From the NCBI GenBank assembly GCA_025353585.1, contig JANXOM010000266.1:1-35841 (forward strand): a stretch of 35,841 nucleotides of DNA. The letters run 5' to 3'. The first letter of the stretch is position 1, and each line of letters starts with the position of its first letter. Positions 10,045 through 18,954 of this stretch are shown here, piece after piece. Below the pieces are notes generated by a model. That model was given only the letters and a program-made list of their open reading frames with translations. It ran no database searches and was not told where the DNA came from. The stretch is from Deltaproteobacteria bacterium (lineage in GTDB: Bacteria; Myxococcota_A; Polyangia; Haliangiales; Haliangiaceae). The translations under genes were made by a program, and so were the position numbers.

Positions 10045-11235
10045 GTGAGACTCTGCCTTGCCTTGGCGCTCGTGCTCGCCGGCGCCGCCGTCGCCCGCGC
10101 CGAGGACGTCGTGGCCTACGAGGTGGAGGGGCAGGCGGACGCCGCCGGCGCCGACGCGCGCACGGCCGCGCTGGACGACGCCTTCGCCCACGCGACCGAG
10201 CGCGCGCTCGCCGAGCTCGTCCCCGCCGAGGCCCGCAAGGCGCACCGGGCCGACCTCGATCGCGAGATCGTCGCGCGGGCGCGCCTGTGGGTCGCGAAGT
10301 TCTCCGTCGGCAAGGACGGCACCGACGACGGCCGTCGCGAGCTCGCGGTCAGCGTGCGCATCGATCGCGACAAGCTCCGCACGCGCCTCGCCGAGCTCGG
10401 CATCAACGACGCCGACGCGCCGCCCGTCCCGGCCGGCACGCCGCCGCCCTCCGGCGCACGAGCCCGCAGCGTCGCCGTGCTCCTCCGCGTGGCGCGCCCC
10501 GGCGGCGTCGTCGCGGATTTTGGCCCCGATGCGGTCGCCGACGCGCCGGGCGTTGCCGCGCTGACGGGCGCCCTGCGCGCCGCGGGCATGACGGTGAAGC
10601 GCGCGCCCGCGGGCGGCGCCCCGCCGCGCCCGGCCGGTGACCTCCCGCTCGACGATGACGAGGCCGACGCGCTCGCCGGCTCCGCGAAGGCCGAGCTCGC
10701 GCTCGTCGCCGGCGTCATCGTGAGCCCGCCCACGCAGGTCCGCGGCGTCGCGGGCCCGGCCGCGCTGGTCATCGCGCATGTCCGCCTCGTCCAGCGTGGC
10801 GACCACAGGGTGATCGGCGAGGGCGCCGCGTCCGTCGCGCTGCAGGGTGACGACGAGGCTCACGCGATCGACCGCGCGCTCGCCGCGGCGGTCGCCGATG
10901 TGGTTCCGCCGCCCGCGCACGAGGCCCACGTCGCGGCCGCGTTCCACGGTGACGACACGCCGATCGCCGAGGCGGGCGTCGTGCTCGTGCGCATGTCCCC
11001 GCGCACGCCGTACGCGCTCGTCGTCGCCGAGCAGAAGTACCTGACGGGCGCGAAGGGCGTCCGCGCCGCGACCCTGCGCCGGCTCTCGCCGGGCGGTTGG
11101 GTGCTCGGCGTCGCCACGAGCGAATCCGTCGAGCGCGTCGCGCAGCTCGCGAAGAAGGCGCCGTCGAGCGACACGCAGGTCACCGTCAAGGTCGTCGGCG
11201 AGGTCGTCGAGCTGGACCTGTCGGGGACGCCGTGA
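10045..11235 (+). CDS. Secreted FlgT-like protein of unknown function
   Basis: 396 residues from the GTG at 10045, chosen because it begins a clear signal peptide (VRLCLALALVLAGAAVARA). A longer reading from the ATG at 9997 would overlap the previous stop and add 16 polar residues before that signal. The mature N-terminus is a FlgT/LPP20-like helix-strand unit: VEGQADAAGADARTAALDDA, then LVAKFSV-like strands (WVAKFSVG) and RRELAVSVRIDRDKL. A middle part (SVAVLLRVARPGGV to LVIAHVRLVQRG) resembles the curli CsgG/FlgT middle fold. The tail is strand-rich (TQVTVKVVGEVVELDL). It probably acts in the periplasm with its upstream neighbour. The stop overlaps the next start (GTGA). Confidence 0.8.
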   Translation: MRLCLALALVLAGAAVARAEDVVAYEVEGQADAAGADARTAALDDAFAHATERALAELVPAEARKAHRADLDREIVARARLWVAKFSVGKDGTDDGRRELAVSVRIDRDKLRTRLAELGINDADAPPVPAGTPPPSGARARSVAVLLRVARPGGVVADFGPDAVADAPGVAALTGALRAAGMTVKRAPAGGAPPRPAGDLPLDDDEADALAGSAKAELALVAGVIVSPPTQVRGVAGPAALVIAHVRLVQRGDHRVIGEGAASVALQGDDEAHAIDRALAAAVADVVPPPAHEAHVAAAFHGDDTPIAEAGVVLVRMSPRTPYALVVAEQKYLTGAKGVRAATLRRLSPGGWVLGVATSESVERVAQLAKKAPSSDTQVTVKVVGEVVELDLSGTP

Positions 11236-11546
11236 CGCGCATCGCCGCCGCGCTCGCGCTCGCGCTCGTGGCGTGCGCCCACCCGCAACCCACCGGCCCC
11301 GCCGGCGGCGCCGTCACCGCGGACACGAAGCTCTACATCGAGACCAACGTCAAAGACGCCGACCTCGTGATCGACGGTCACTTCATGGGCCGCCTGCGCA
11401 ACAAGGGCGGCATCGACGGCCTCGACCCCGGCCGGCACCAGCTCGAGCTGCGGCGCGACGATTACTTCTCCGCGTATCAGGAAGTCGAGCTCGCCCCCGG
11501 CGAGAAGAAGTCGATCGTCCTCGACCTCGCGCCGATCCTCCCCTGA
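11232..11546 (+). CDS. PEGA-domain lipoprotein
   Basis: 104 residues starting at GTG 11232, which overlaps the previous stop. VTRIAAALALALVAC is a short lipoprotein signal with a lipobox Cys. The rest is one PEGA domain: VKDADLVIDGHFMGRL, then GLDPGRHQLELRRDDYFS and EVELAPGEKKSIVLDL. PEGA domains are small surface or periplasmic beta folds often attached to cell envelope proteins in myxobacteria. Translational coupling to both neighbours (GTGA before, TGATG after) puts it in the guaBA-linked gene run. Confidence 0.88.
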   Translation: MTRIAAALALALVACAHPQPTGPAGGAVTADTKLYIETNVKDADLVIDGHFMGRLRNKGGIDGLDPGRHQLELRRDDYFSAYQEVELAPGEKKSIVLDLAPILP

Positions 11547-12874
11547 TGATCCCGTCGCAGTCGTCCACGACCCTCCAGCAGGTGATCGCGCTCACGCGCT
11601 GGCTGCTGATCGCGGTGGCCGTGGTCGTCGCCTGGACGACCGTCAGCTTCCTCGCGACCGTGCTCGCGCCGATCCTGACCGCGCTCGGCATCGCGTACCT
11701 CCTGAACCCGGTGCTCGAGCGGCTCGTCAAGCGCGGCGTCAACCGCGCGGCGGCGGCGCTCCTTCTCCTCGGCACGTTCATCTTCGTCGTGGTCGCGGCG
11801 CTCACGGTCATCGCGCCGCGCGTCGTCGACCAGCTCCAGACGTTCGCGGCGGGCCTGCCGCGCATGCTCGACAACCTATCGGCGTGGACGACCCAGCACT
11901 TCAACGTCGCGATCCCGAAGGACTGGAAGGGGTACGTGGAGAACCCCGACGTGCGGGACTCGCTCGGCGACGCGAGCGGCCCCCTGCGCAACATCGCCAC
12001 CGCCGCGCTCGGTGGCGTGTTCAGCCTGCTCGGCGTGCTCGCCGAGTTCCTGCTCGTGCCCGTCTTCGCGTTTTACTTCCTCTCTGACTTCCCGCACCTC
12101 ATCCGCCGCATCGAGCACATGATCCCGCCGCGCTCGCGCAGCACGGTCCGCGAGATCGTCCGCGAGATCGACCGCGTCGTCGCCGGGTGGGTGCGCGGCC
12201 AGGCCATCGTGACCGCGATCCTCGCCGTCCTCTACGCGACGCTGTTCACGGCGGTCGGGATGCCGCTGTCCCTGCCGATCGGCCTCCTCGTGGCCCTGCT
12301 CACCGTCATCCCGTTCATCGGCACGTTCGTCGGCTTTAGCATCGCGCTGCTCGTCACGCTCGCGGACGGCGGCGGCGGCTCGACCATGGGCGCGGTCGCG
12401 GGCGTGATCCTCGTCCTCCACCTCCTCGAGGCGGGCGTCCTGACGCCGAAGATCGTCGGCCATCGCGTCGGCCTCTCCGAGTCGGGCGCGCTGTTCGCGG
12501 TCGTCGCGGGCGGCAAGCTGCTCGGGTTCATCGGCGTGGTGCTCGCGGTGCCGATCGCGGCCACGTGCGCGGTGCTCGTGCGCTACGCCGTCCGCTACTA
12601 CGAGCACACCGCCTTCTTCGGCCACGAGTCCGACGCCGACATCGTGATCACGCCCGCGATGGCGATGATCATGCCGGGCGTGGCCTCGATGCGCGACGTC
12701 CACATGACGAGCGGGGACACCGGGGCGATCCTCACCCACGAGGTGCAAGAGGCCGAGCTGACCCCGGGCCTCGCGACCGATGGCCCGCGCCTCGCCACCG
12801 GCGCCGAGAGTGACGACTGGGCCCTCGAGCCCGAGCTCGGCGCCGCCGGCGCGCCGAAACCGCCCGAGCTGTGA
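11546..12874 (+). CDS. AI-2E family (PerM/YdiK-type) transmembrane permease
   Basis: 442 residues starting at the ATG in the TGATG overlap at 11546. The protein has about eight membrane spans with the family layout: two N-terminal spans (TRWLLIAVAVVVAWTTVSF; LAPILTALGIAYLLNPVLER), a soluble segment at about 100-150, and a dense C-terminal membrane bundle. That bundle carries typical signatures: VFAFYFLSDFPHL, VAGWVRGQAIV, PLSLPIGLLVALLTVIPFIG, and LTPKIVGHRVGLSESGALFA. Members export autoinducer-2 or act as sodium/proton antiporters in some bacteria; substrate here is unknown. A soluble acidic tail of about 85 residues after the last span is longer than usual. Confidence 0.92.
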   Translation: MIPSQSSTTLQQVIALTRWLLIAVAVVVAWTTVSFLATVLAPILTALGIAYLLNPVLERLVKRGVNRAAAALLLLGTFIFVVVAALTVIAPRVVDQLQTFAAGLPRMLDNLSAWTTQHFNVAIPKDWKGYVENPDVRDSLGDASGPLRNIATAALGGVFSLLGVLAEFLLVPVFAFYFLSDFPHLIRRIEHMIPPRSRSTVREIVREIDRVVAGWVRGQAIVTAILAVLYATLFTAVGMPLSLPIGLLVALLTVIPFIGTFVGFSIALLVTLADGGGGSTMGAVAGVILVLHLLEAGVLTPKIVGHRVGLSESGALFAVVAGGKLLGFIGVVLAVPIAATCAVLVRYAVRYYEHTAFFGHESDADIVITPAMAMIMPGVASMRDVHMTSGDTGAILTHEVQEAELTPGLATDGPRLATGAESDDWALEPELGAAGAPKPPEL

Positions 12875-13007
12875 CGTCACCTCGGCACGGGCACTCGCAC
12901 CGGTTCCGGTTGATCCCGGTCAATCCCGCCGCGGACGTGGGCTCCCCCGCTCGGGCGCCTGGGGCATCGACCCACTCGCGTACGCGCCGCGCTAAGCTCG
13001 CCGGCCC

Positions 13008-13799
13008 ATGACCGATCAGCCCGCAGATCTCCACGTCGACGATCGCGACGGCGTCCGCACGCTCACCCTCGATCGCCCCGGCACGCGCAACGCGCTGACG
13101 GTGGACCTCGTCGCTCGCCTCGGCGCGGCGGTCGCGGCGGTGCCGGCGACCACGCGCGTCATCGTCCTCGCCGGCGCGGGCGGCGCGTTCTGCTCGGGTC
13201 TCGATCTGAAGGACGCGATGACGCGCGGCCAGACCGGCGCCGAGACGCGCGAGGCGGATCTGCGCGGCAAGTTTCACGTGCTGATCCGCGCGCTCGTCGA
13301 CAGTGACCGCCCGACGATCGCCGCCGTCGACGGTGCGGCGGCCGGCTTCGGCTGCGATCTCGCGCTCGCGTGCGACATGCGTATCGCGAGCGAGCGCGCG
13401 TCGTTCGGCGAGATCTTCGTGCGCCGCGGCCTCATGCCTGACGGCGGCGGCACGTGGCTCTTGCCGCACATCGTTGGCCTCGGGCGCGCCCTCGAGCTGC
13501 TGATGACCGGCGACATGATTCCGTCGCACGAGGCGCTGCGCATCGGCCTCGTGACGCGGGTGTTCCCCGTGGCCGGCCACGCCGCGGCCGTCGCCGAGCT
13601 CGCGGCGCGGATCGCGGCCGGTCCGCCGCTCGTGCACCGGCTGGTCAAGCGCGCGGTCTACGCCGGGCTCGACGGCAACCTGACGGCCGCGCTCGATCGC
13701 GAGGCCACCGGGCAGATGCAGCTGCTCGGCAGCAAGGACTTCATGGAGGGCGTCGCGGCGTTCCTGCAGAAGCGCGAGCCGAGCTTCAAGGGCGAGTAG
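13008..13799 (+). CDS. Enoyl-CoA hydratase/isomerase family protein (crotonase fold)
   Basis: 263 residues, the normal size for the family, which acts on acyl-CoA thioesters. The two backbone-NH oxyanion-hole regions are visible: GAGGAFCSGLDLKD (residues about 57-70) and VDGAAAGFGCDLALACDMRI. The catalytic loop FGEIFVRRGLMPDGGGTWLL carries one Glu and an Asp at the usual acid positions. A C-terminal helical part contains MTGDMIPSHEALRIGLV. Exact substrate cannot be read. The gene stands alone after a 133-bp gap and converges with the lipoprotein gene at 13786, overlapping it by 14 bp. Confidence 0.92.
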   Translation: MTDQPADLHVDDRDGVRTLTLDRPGTRNALTVDLVARLGAAVAAVPATTRVIVLAGAGGAFCSGLDLKDAMTRGQTGAETREADLRGKFHVLIRALVDSDRPTIAAVDGAAAGFGCDLALACDMRIASERASFGEIFVRRGLMPDGGGTWLLPHIVGLGRALELLMTGDMIPSHEALRIGLVTRVFPVAGHAAAVAELAARIAAGPPLVHRLVKRAVYAGLDGNLTAALDREATGQMQLLGSKDFMEGVAAFLQKREPSFKGE

Positions 13800-14130
13800 C
13801 GCTGCCGGCGCTGCCGGGTGCGGCGCTGCCGGGTGCGGCGCTGCCGGGGGCGTCGGGATCCTCGCTCGCCGCCGCCGCCGTCGCCGCCTGATCGATCTTC
13901 GCGAGGCAGTCGAGCATCGCCGTGGCGAGCGCCTGCGTCCGATGGTCGGACCGGATGTCCGTCTTCGGCAGCTTCGCCATCGCCGCCTCCGCGCATGCCG
14001 GCTGCTTGCACGCGCAGACCTCGGCGCGGACGGCCTCGAGGGCGGCGAGCTGCTTGTCACCGCACGCGGCGAGGCCGGCGCACGCGGCAAGGCCGACGCA
14101 CGCGACGACCGGGGCGAGCCAGCAGACCAC
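13786..14130 (-). CDS. Small Cys-rich lipoprotein with repeated LAAC and GSAAP units
   Basis: 114 residues starting at a GTG (14130), nine bases after the stop of the DsbD-like gene, so probably in its operon. The signal region VVCWLAPVVACVGLAACAGLAAC holds two tandem copies of a lipobox-like GLAAC; the lipid Cys is uncertain. The mature part has EVCACKQPACAEAAMAKL, a Cys-x-Cys-xxxx-Cys pattern, and one more Cys (MLDCLAKI). The tail repeats GSAAP three times, encoded by a 15-base tandem repeat at about 13806-13850. Being coupled to a thiol reductase, its cysteines may be redox clients; this is inference. Confidence 0.75.
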   Translation of the reverse strand: MVCWLAPVVACVGLAACAGLAACGDKQLAALEAVRAEVCACKQPACAEAAMAKLPKTDIRSDHRTQALATAMLDCLAKIDQAATAAAASEDPDAPGSAAPGSAAPGSAGSATRP

Positions 14131-14139
14131 GAGGGTCAG

Positions 14140-15501
14140 CTAATCACACTTGGCGGCGACGGTGCCGCTGCGGAGCGCCGATGCCTGCCGCTGCACGGTC
14201 CGTAACATCTTGTCCGGCCCGAGCTCCTTGTCGACGCGCCCGACCGGGCTGTTCTCGGACGTGCGGAACGCGACGGAGGGCAGGGTCGGCGAGTCGTAGC
14301 GGGCCTTCGCGTCATCGGCCGCGTCGTCGTTCGCCGAGACGTCCATCTTGAGCGGCACGAAGTCCTTCACGATCGCGGCGTACACGTCGTCATCGCCGAA
14401 CGTCTTCTCGAGCTCGCGGCACGGGTTACACCACGAGGCGGCGAAGTCGACCATCACGCCCTTGTGCTCGGCCTGCGCCTGCGCGAACGCGACCTTCTCG
14501 TCGTGGAGCCACGGCAGGTGCTGCTTCGGCGTCAGGTGCCAGCACCAGAGCGCCGAGAGCCCGCCGACGACGAGCACCGTGCCGACGCCCTTGAGCGCGA
14601 CCTGCCTCGCGCCGTCGTGGAACGAACGGTTGATGGCGCCCATCGCGACGCCGATGACGACGGCCGCGATCGAGGCGATGACGAACCAGGTGTCCGCGGG
14701 GACCGCCTCGACGATGCTGGGGAACAGCGGCTGCAGGAAGTAGACGCCGGCGAACAGCAGCAGGATGCCGCCCACCGACTTGCCCGAGTCCATCCACGCG
14801 CCGCTCTTGGGCAGCGACATGGCGAACGCGGCGAGCGCCCAGAACAGGACGCCCATGCCGAGGGCGTAGACGAACAGCAGCGAGCCGCCCGCGACGACGT
14901 TGCGGCTGCTCGCGACGAACGTCAGCAGGCCGAGCAGGAACGGGCCGGTGCACGGCGCGGCGATGAGCCCGCCGACGAGGCCCATGGCGAACGCGCCGCC
15001 GAAGCCCTTGCCACCGATCTGGTTGAGCCGGAGCTGGACCGACGCGGGCAGGTTCAGATCGAACGCACCGAACAGCGACGCGGCGAGGGCGGCGAACAGG
15101 AGGCAGATCGGGACGACGAGCCAGGGCGAGTTGAGTTGGCTGCCGAAGTCCGTCGTCTTGCCGAGCAGCGCGACCGCGACGCCGAACACCGCGTACGTCA
15201 GGCCCATGCCGACGACGTACGCCGACGCGAGGAGGATGGCGCGGCGCTTGGTGACGTCGCCGCCGCGCGCGCCGAAGATCGCGAGGGTGATCGGGATCAT
15301 CGGGTAGACGCACGGGGTCAGGGACGTCAGGAACCCGAAGCCGAACGAGCCGAGATAGAGCCAGCCCCAGCCCTTCTGCTGGTACTCGTCGAACGCGGAG
15401 CCGCAGCTGGCGGCGGCGGGGGCCGCGTGGGCGAGGTGGGGCAGCGCGATGACCGCGAGGACGCAGGCGGCCGCGAGGGCCCATAGTTGAGGACGGCGCA
15501 T
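14140..15501 (-). CDS. DsbD-like thiol:disulfide interchange protein (membrane plus thioredoxin domain)
   Basis: 453 residues. DsbD-type proteins carry electrons from cytoplasmic thioredoxin across the inner membrane to periplasmic proteins. After a signal-like N-terminus (to about residue 27) comes an eight-span domain with the two redox cysteines in LTPCVYPMIP (Cys64) and AAPCTGPF (Cys184). A C-terminal thioredoxin-like domain has CxxC in ASWCNPCREL (Cys358, Cys361) and the cis-Pro region SPTLPSVAF. The N-terminal immunoglobulin-like alpha domain of E. coli DsbD is absent, as in many ScsB/CcdA-like variants, so the final periplasmic acceptor must be another protein. A TATAGT box on this strand at 15513-15518 could be its -10. 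Confidence 0.92.
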   Translation of the reverse strand: MRRPQLWALAAACVLAVIALPHLAHAAPAAASCGSAFDEYQQKGWGWLYLGSFGFGFLTSLTPCVYPMIPITLAIFGARGGDVTKRRAILLASAYVVGMGLTYAVFGVAVALLGKTTDFGSQLNSPWLVVPICLLFAALAASLFGAFDLNLPASVQLRLNQIGGKGFGGAFAMGLVGGLIAAPCTGPFLLGLLTFVASSRNVVAGGSLLFVYALGMGVLFWALAAFAMSLPKSGAWMDSGKSVGGILLLFAGVYFLQPLFPSIVEAVPADTWFVIASIAAVVIGVAMGAINRSFHDGARQVALKGVGTVLVVGGLSALWCWHLTPKQHLPWLHDEKVAFAQAQAEHKGVMVDFAASWCNPCRELEKTFGDDDVYAAIVKDFVPLKMDVSANDDAADDAKARYDSPTLPSVAFRTSENSPVGRVDKELGPDKMLRTVQRQASALRSGTVAAKCD

Positions 15502-15569
15502 CGGTGGACGGGACTATAGACCGGCTCGGCAGGAGCAGCATTCCCGGTCATCTGATGTAATCTGCGACC

Positions 15570-16673
15570 GTGATCGACGAGCTCGTGCCGGCCCACATCC
15601 GGGGCCTGGACGTCTACCAACCCGGCAAGCCCATCGAGGAGCTCGAGCGCGAGCTCGGGATCACCGGCGCCATCAAGGTGGCCTCGAACGAGAATCCGCT
15701 CGGGCCGTCCCCGCGGGCGCTCGCCGTGCTGCCGGCGGCCCTCGCCAGCCTCCACCTCTACCCGGACGCCGGCGGGTTCGCGCTGCGCCGCGCGCTGGCG
15801 GACAAGCTCGACGTCAAGCTCGACGAGCTCGCCCTCGGCAACGGCAGCAACGACATCCTCTACCAGCTCGTGCTCGCGACCTGCGCGGGCACGGACGAGG
15901 TCCTGACCCACAAGTACGCGTTCCTGAGCTACCGGCTCGCGGCGCAGATCCCGGGGCAGCCGTTCGTCGCCGTGCCGACGACGGCGGCGTACGGGTGCGA
16001 TGCCGACGCGCTGATCGCCGCCATCACGCCGCGGACCAAGCTCGTCGTCCTCGGGACGCCCAACAACCCCACCGGCTCGATCGTCTCCCGGGCGGACGCG
16101 AAGAAGATCCTCGCCGCGCTGCCGGAGCGCGCGCTGCTCGTCATCGACGAGGCCTACGTGGAGTACGCGGCGGCGTGGCCCGAGATCGATCATGTCGACG
16201 GGCTCGCGCTCTTCCGCTCGCACCCGCGCGTCATCGTGCTGCGCACGTTCTCCAAGATCTACGGGCTCGCGGGGCTGCGCGTCGGGTACGCGATCGCGCC
16301 GCGCGTCGTGTGCGACATGCTCGGGCGCGTCGGGCGGACGTTCCATGTCGGCTCGCTGGCCCACGTCGGCGCGGTCGCGGCGCTGGCCGATGACGCCCAC
16401 GTCGCCCAGAGCGCGGCGCAGGCGCGAGCCGCGATCGAGAAGCTGCGCGCCGAGGTCCACGGGCCCGGCGTCACCGTGCTGCCGTCGCTGGCGAACTTCG
16501 TGCTGATCGACTGCGGCCGGCCATCGACGCCGATCTACGACAAGCTGCTCCGCGCGGGCGTGATCGTACGGCCCCTCGCGGCGTGGGGCCTGCCGAGCTG
16601 CCTGCGCGTGTCGGTCGGACGCGATCAGGACATGCCGCGCGTCATCGGCGCGCTGAACGAGTGCCTGGCGTGA
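15570..16673 (+). CDS. hisC: Histidinol-phosphate aminotransferase HisC
   Basis: 367 residues. A PLP enzyme that makes histidinol phosphate from imidazole acetol phosphate; close relatives also transaminate aromatic keto acids. Family marks: VYQPGKPIEELERELG near the start, SNENPLGPSPRA (about 39-50), NGSNDILYQL, TPNNPTG, VIDEAYVEY (Asp193 binds the PLP ring nitrogen) and LRTFSKIYGLAGLRVGY with the PLP lysine Lys229. The start is GTG at 15570. It is followed with GTGA overlaps by a lipoprotein and aroA. No other his gene is present, and the aroA linkage makes an aromatic-amino-acid role a fair alternative. Confidence 0.93.
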   Translation: MIDELVPAHIRGLDVYQPGKPIEELERELGITGAIKVASNENPLGPSPRALAVLPAALASLHLYPDAGGFALRRALADKLDVKLDELALGNGSNDILYQLVLATCAGTDEVLTHKYAFLSYRLAAQIPGQPFVAVPTTAAYGCDADALIAAITPRTKLVVLGTPNNPTGSIVSRADAKKILAALPERALLVIDEAYVEYAAAWPEIDHVDGLALFRSHPRVIVLRTFSKIYGLAGLRVGYAIAPRVVCDMLGRVGRTFHVGSLAHVGAVAALADDAHVAQSAAQARAAIEKLRAEVHGPGVTVLPSLANFVLIDCGRPSTPIYDKLLRAGVIVRPLAAWGLPSCLRVSVGRDQDMPRVIGALNECLA

Positions 16674-17608
16674 AGCTCGCGCTGCTCCTGTGCGTCGCGG
16701 CGTGTGGCCACGGCGCGGCGGGGGTGGCGGCAGGTGCGGGCCCCGGAGGGCCGCGCGTGCTCGGCGATGCGGACCGGCTCGTCGGGCTCTTGCCCGATGG
16801 CGCGCAGGTGATCGTGGAGCTCGACCTCGCGCGGCTGCGGGCGAACCCGGTGGTGGGCGACGTGGTGCGGCGGGCCCTCGATGACGTGGCCGTCAGCACG
16901 GACGTCGAGCTGCCGATGAAGCTGCCGACCTCGCCGCTGTCCGCGACGACCGTGGTGGTGCTCGCGGCGTACGGGGTCGGGACGGCGCAGGCCGCCACGA
17001 TCACGCTGCTCGCGACGACGGGCGAGGTCCCGGGCGGGCGGCGGGTCGGGGCCGGCGTGGTGGCGCTTGGACCCGACAGCTGGCTCGATCAGGTCGACGC
17101 GCGGGCGGCGGTCGCGGGGCGGGCGCCCGGCGGACAGCTCGGGCCGTCCGCGGACATGATCAAGCTCCGCGACCACGCGATGCCGGAGGGCGCGACGGGC
17201 GCGGCGATCCGGCTGACGGCGCGGCTCTCGTTCGACGCGCGGATCGCGCTGGCGCGGCAGACGGGCGTCGAGCTGGCGCCGGCGCAGATGTCGGCGTGGG
17301 CGGACGTGGCGGATGACTTCGCGCTCGTGGTCGATGCGGACGCGGGGCGGGAGGCGCCGAAGAAGCTCGCGTCGATGCTGCGGGGCGTGCTGGCGACGGT
17401 CGCGGACGCGCCGGCGCTGCGGGCGCTCGGGCTGCCGAACGCGCTGCGCGACGCGCGCCAGGTCAAGCACGGGACCTGGGTGCGGACGATCGTCGCGATC
17501 GGGCCGGCGCAGCTGCGGCGGGCGGTCGCGCGGGCGAACACGCTGCTCGGGCCAGAGCACGTGGGCTCGGGGGGCTCAGCCGCGGTCGGCTCCGGGAGCG
17601 CGTCGTGA
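16670..17608 (+). CDS. Lipoprotein of unknown function between hisC and aroA
   Basis: 312 residues from the GTG at 16670, which overlaps the hisC stop (GTGA). VKLALLLCVAAC is a short lipoprotein signal. The mature part begins LGDADRLVGLLPDGAQVIVE then LDLARLRANPVVGDVVRRAL. This 'lP.da.vvveldla.Lr..pl...v' opening is seen in DUF3352-like and other myxobacterial surface lipoproteins. The remainder is alternating strands and helices with no motif I recognise, ending in a Gly-Ser tail (GSGGSAAVGSGSAS). Translational overlap with two cytoplasmic amino-acid enzymes is odd for a membrane-anchored protein. Confidence 0.78.
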   Translation: MKLALLLCVAACGHGAAGVAAGAGPGGPRVLGDADRLVGLLPDGAQVIVELDLARLRANPVVGDVVRRALDDVAVSTDVELPMKLPTSPLSATTVVVLAAYGVGTAQAATITLLATTGEVPGGRRVGAGVVALGPDSWLDQVDARAAVAGRAPGGQLGPSADMIKLRDHAMPEGATGAAIRLTARLSFDARIALARQTGVELAPAQMSAWADVADDFALVVDADAGREAPKKLASMLRGVLATVADAPALRALGLPNALRDARQVKHGTWVRTIVAIGPAQLRRAVARANTLLGPEHVGSGGSAAVGSGSAS

Positions 17609-18945
17609 GGCTGATCGTCGAACCGGCGACGCGACCGCTCGCGGGGCGGGTCGTCATCCCTGGCGACAAGTCCATCGGGCACCGGGCGCTCCTGTTCTCG
17701 CTGCTGTCGGCGACGCCGGTGCGCGTGCTCGGCCTCGGCGACGGCGCGGACAACGGGCGCTCCGCGAAGGCCATCGCGGCCCTCGGCGCGACGATCGTGC
17801 GCGCGGGCGATGCGTTCGTGATCACGGGGGCCGGGCTCGACGGCATGCGCGCGCCGGCCGCGCCGCTCGACTGCGGCAACTCCGGCACCACGATCCGGCT
17901 CCTGTGCGGCCTCCTCGCCGGGCAGCGGTTCGCGTCGACGCTGGTCGGCGACGACTCGCTGTCCAAGCGTCCGATGCGGCGCGTGATGGAGCCGCTCGCG
18001 GCGATGGGCGCGCGCATCACCGGCATCGGGACGGGCGTCAATGTCACGCCGCCGCTCGTCGTGGGGCCCGCGCCGCACCCGCTGCGCGCGATCGCATACA
18101 CGCTGCCGATGGCGTCGGCGCAGGTGAAGACGGCGATCTTGCTCGCGGCGCTGTATGCGGACGGCGCGACGACGGTGACGGAGCCCGGGCCGAGCCGCGA
18201 TCACAGCGAGCGCATGCTCGCGTACCTCGGGGCGCCGCTGACGGTGGCGGGGCGGGCCACGACGATCGATACGCGCGGCTGGGATCGCCGGCTCGCGGGC
18301 GCGGGGTTCGAGGTGCCGGCGGACCCGTCGTCGTCGGCGTTCCTGGTGGCGGCGGCGCTGATCGCGGGGGCGGGCGAGGGCGGCGTGCGGCTGCCGGGCG
18401 TGTGCACGAACCCGACGCGCATCGGCTTTCTGGATGCGGTCGCGGCGATGGGCGGCGGCGTCACGTGCGAGGCCGCCCGCATGGCGGGGCCCGAGCCGGT
18501 GGCGGACCTGGTGGTGCGCGGCGCGGCGCCCGCGCTGCGCGCGACGGAGATCGCCGGCGACCTCGCGGTGCGCTCGATCGACGAGCTGCCGATCCTGGCG
18601 GTGCTGGCGGCGCGGGCCCACGGCACGACGATCGTGCGCGACGCCGAGGAGCTGCGCGTCAAGGAGAGCGACCGCATCGCGACGACGTGCGCGATGCTGC
18701 GGGCGTTCGGCGTGGAGTGCGAGGTCCACCCCGACGGGTTCGCCGTGCAAGGCAGGCCGGACGGGCCGCTGCGAGCGGCGCGCGTGCACGCGGATGGCGA
18801 CCACCGCATCGCGATGGCGGCGGCGGTGGCGGCGCTGGTGGCGGACGGGACGACGGTGATCGATGACGCCGATAACGTGGCGACGTCGTATCCGGGGTTC
18901 GCGGCCGCGCTGGGCGCGCTGGGCGCGACGATCCGCGTGGAGTAG
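17605..18945 (+). CDS. aroA: 3-phosphoshikimate 1-carboxyvinyltransferase (EPSP synthase) AroA
   Basis: 446 residues starting at GTG 17605 (GTGA overlap). It condenses shikimate 3-phosphate and PEP, the sixth step of the shikimate pathway. Visible motifs: IPGDKSIGHRALLFS (Lys22), DCGNSGTTIRLLCGLL, GDDSLSKRPMRRV, ASAQVKTAILLAAL, DPSSSAFLVAAALI, SIDELPILAVLAA with the catalytic Asp, and RVKESDRIATTC. Many homologues have SISHR where this protein has SIGHR (Gly25); the position is close to the substrate site, and Ser/Gly both occur in related sequences as I recall. Both halves of the fold are complete. Confidence 0.97.
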   Translation: MRLIVEPATRPLAGRVVIPGDKSIGHRALLFSLLSATPVRVLGLGDGADNGRSAKAIAALGATIVRAGDAFVITGAGLDGMRAPAAPLDCGNSGTTIRLLCGLLAGQRFASTLVGDDSLSKRPMRRVMEPLAAMGARITGIGTGVNVTPPLVVGPAPHPLRAIAYTLPMASAQVKTAILLAALYADGATTVTEPGPSRDHSERMLAYLGAPLTVAGRATTIDTRGWDRRLAGAGFEVPADPSSSAFLVAAALIAGAGEGGVRLPGVCTNPTRIGFLDAVAAMGGGVTCEAARMAGPEPVADLVVRGAAPALRATEIAGDLAVRSIDELPILAVLAARAHGTTIVRDAEELRVKESDRIATTCAMLRAFGVECEVHPDGFAVQGRPDGPLRAARVHADGDHRIAMAAAVAALVADGTTVIDDADNVATSYPGFAAALGALGATIRVE

Positions 18946-18954
18946 ACTGGCGCC

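Noticed and set aside
15556..15561. TGTAAT as a -10 box for hisC
   Set aside because: No acceptable -35 box at 15-19 bp upstream.
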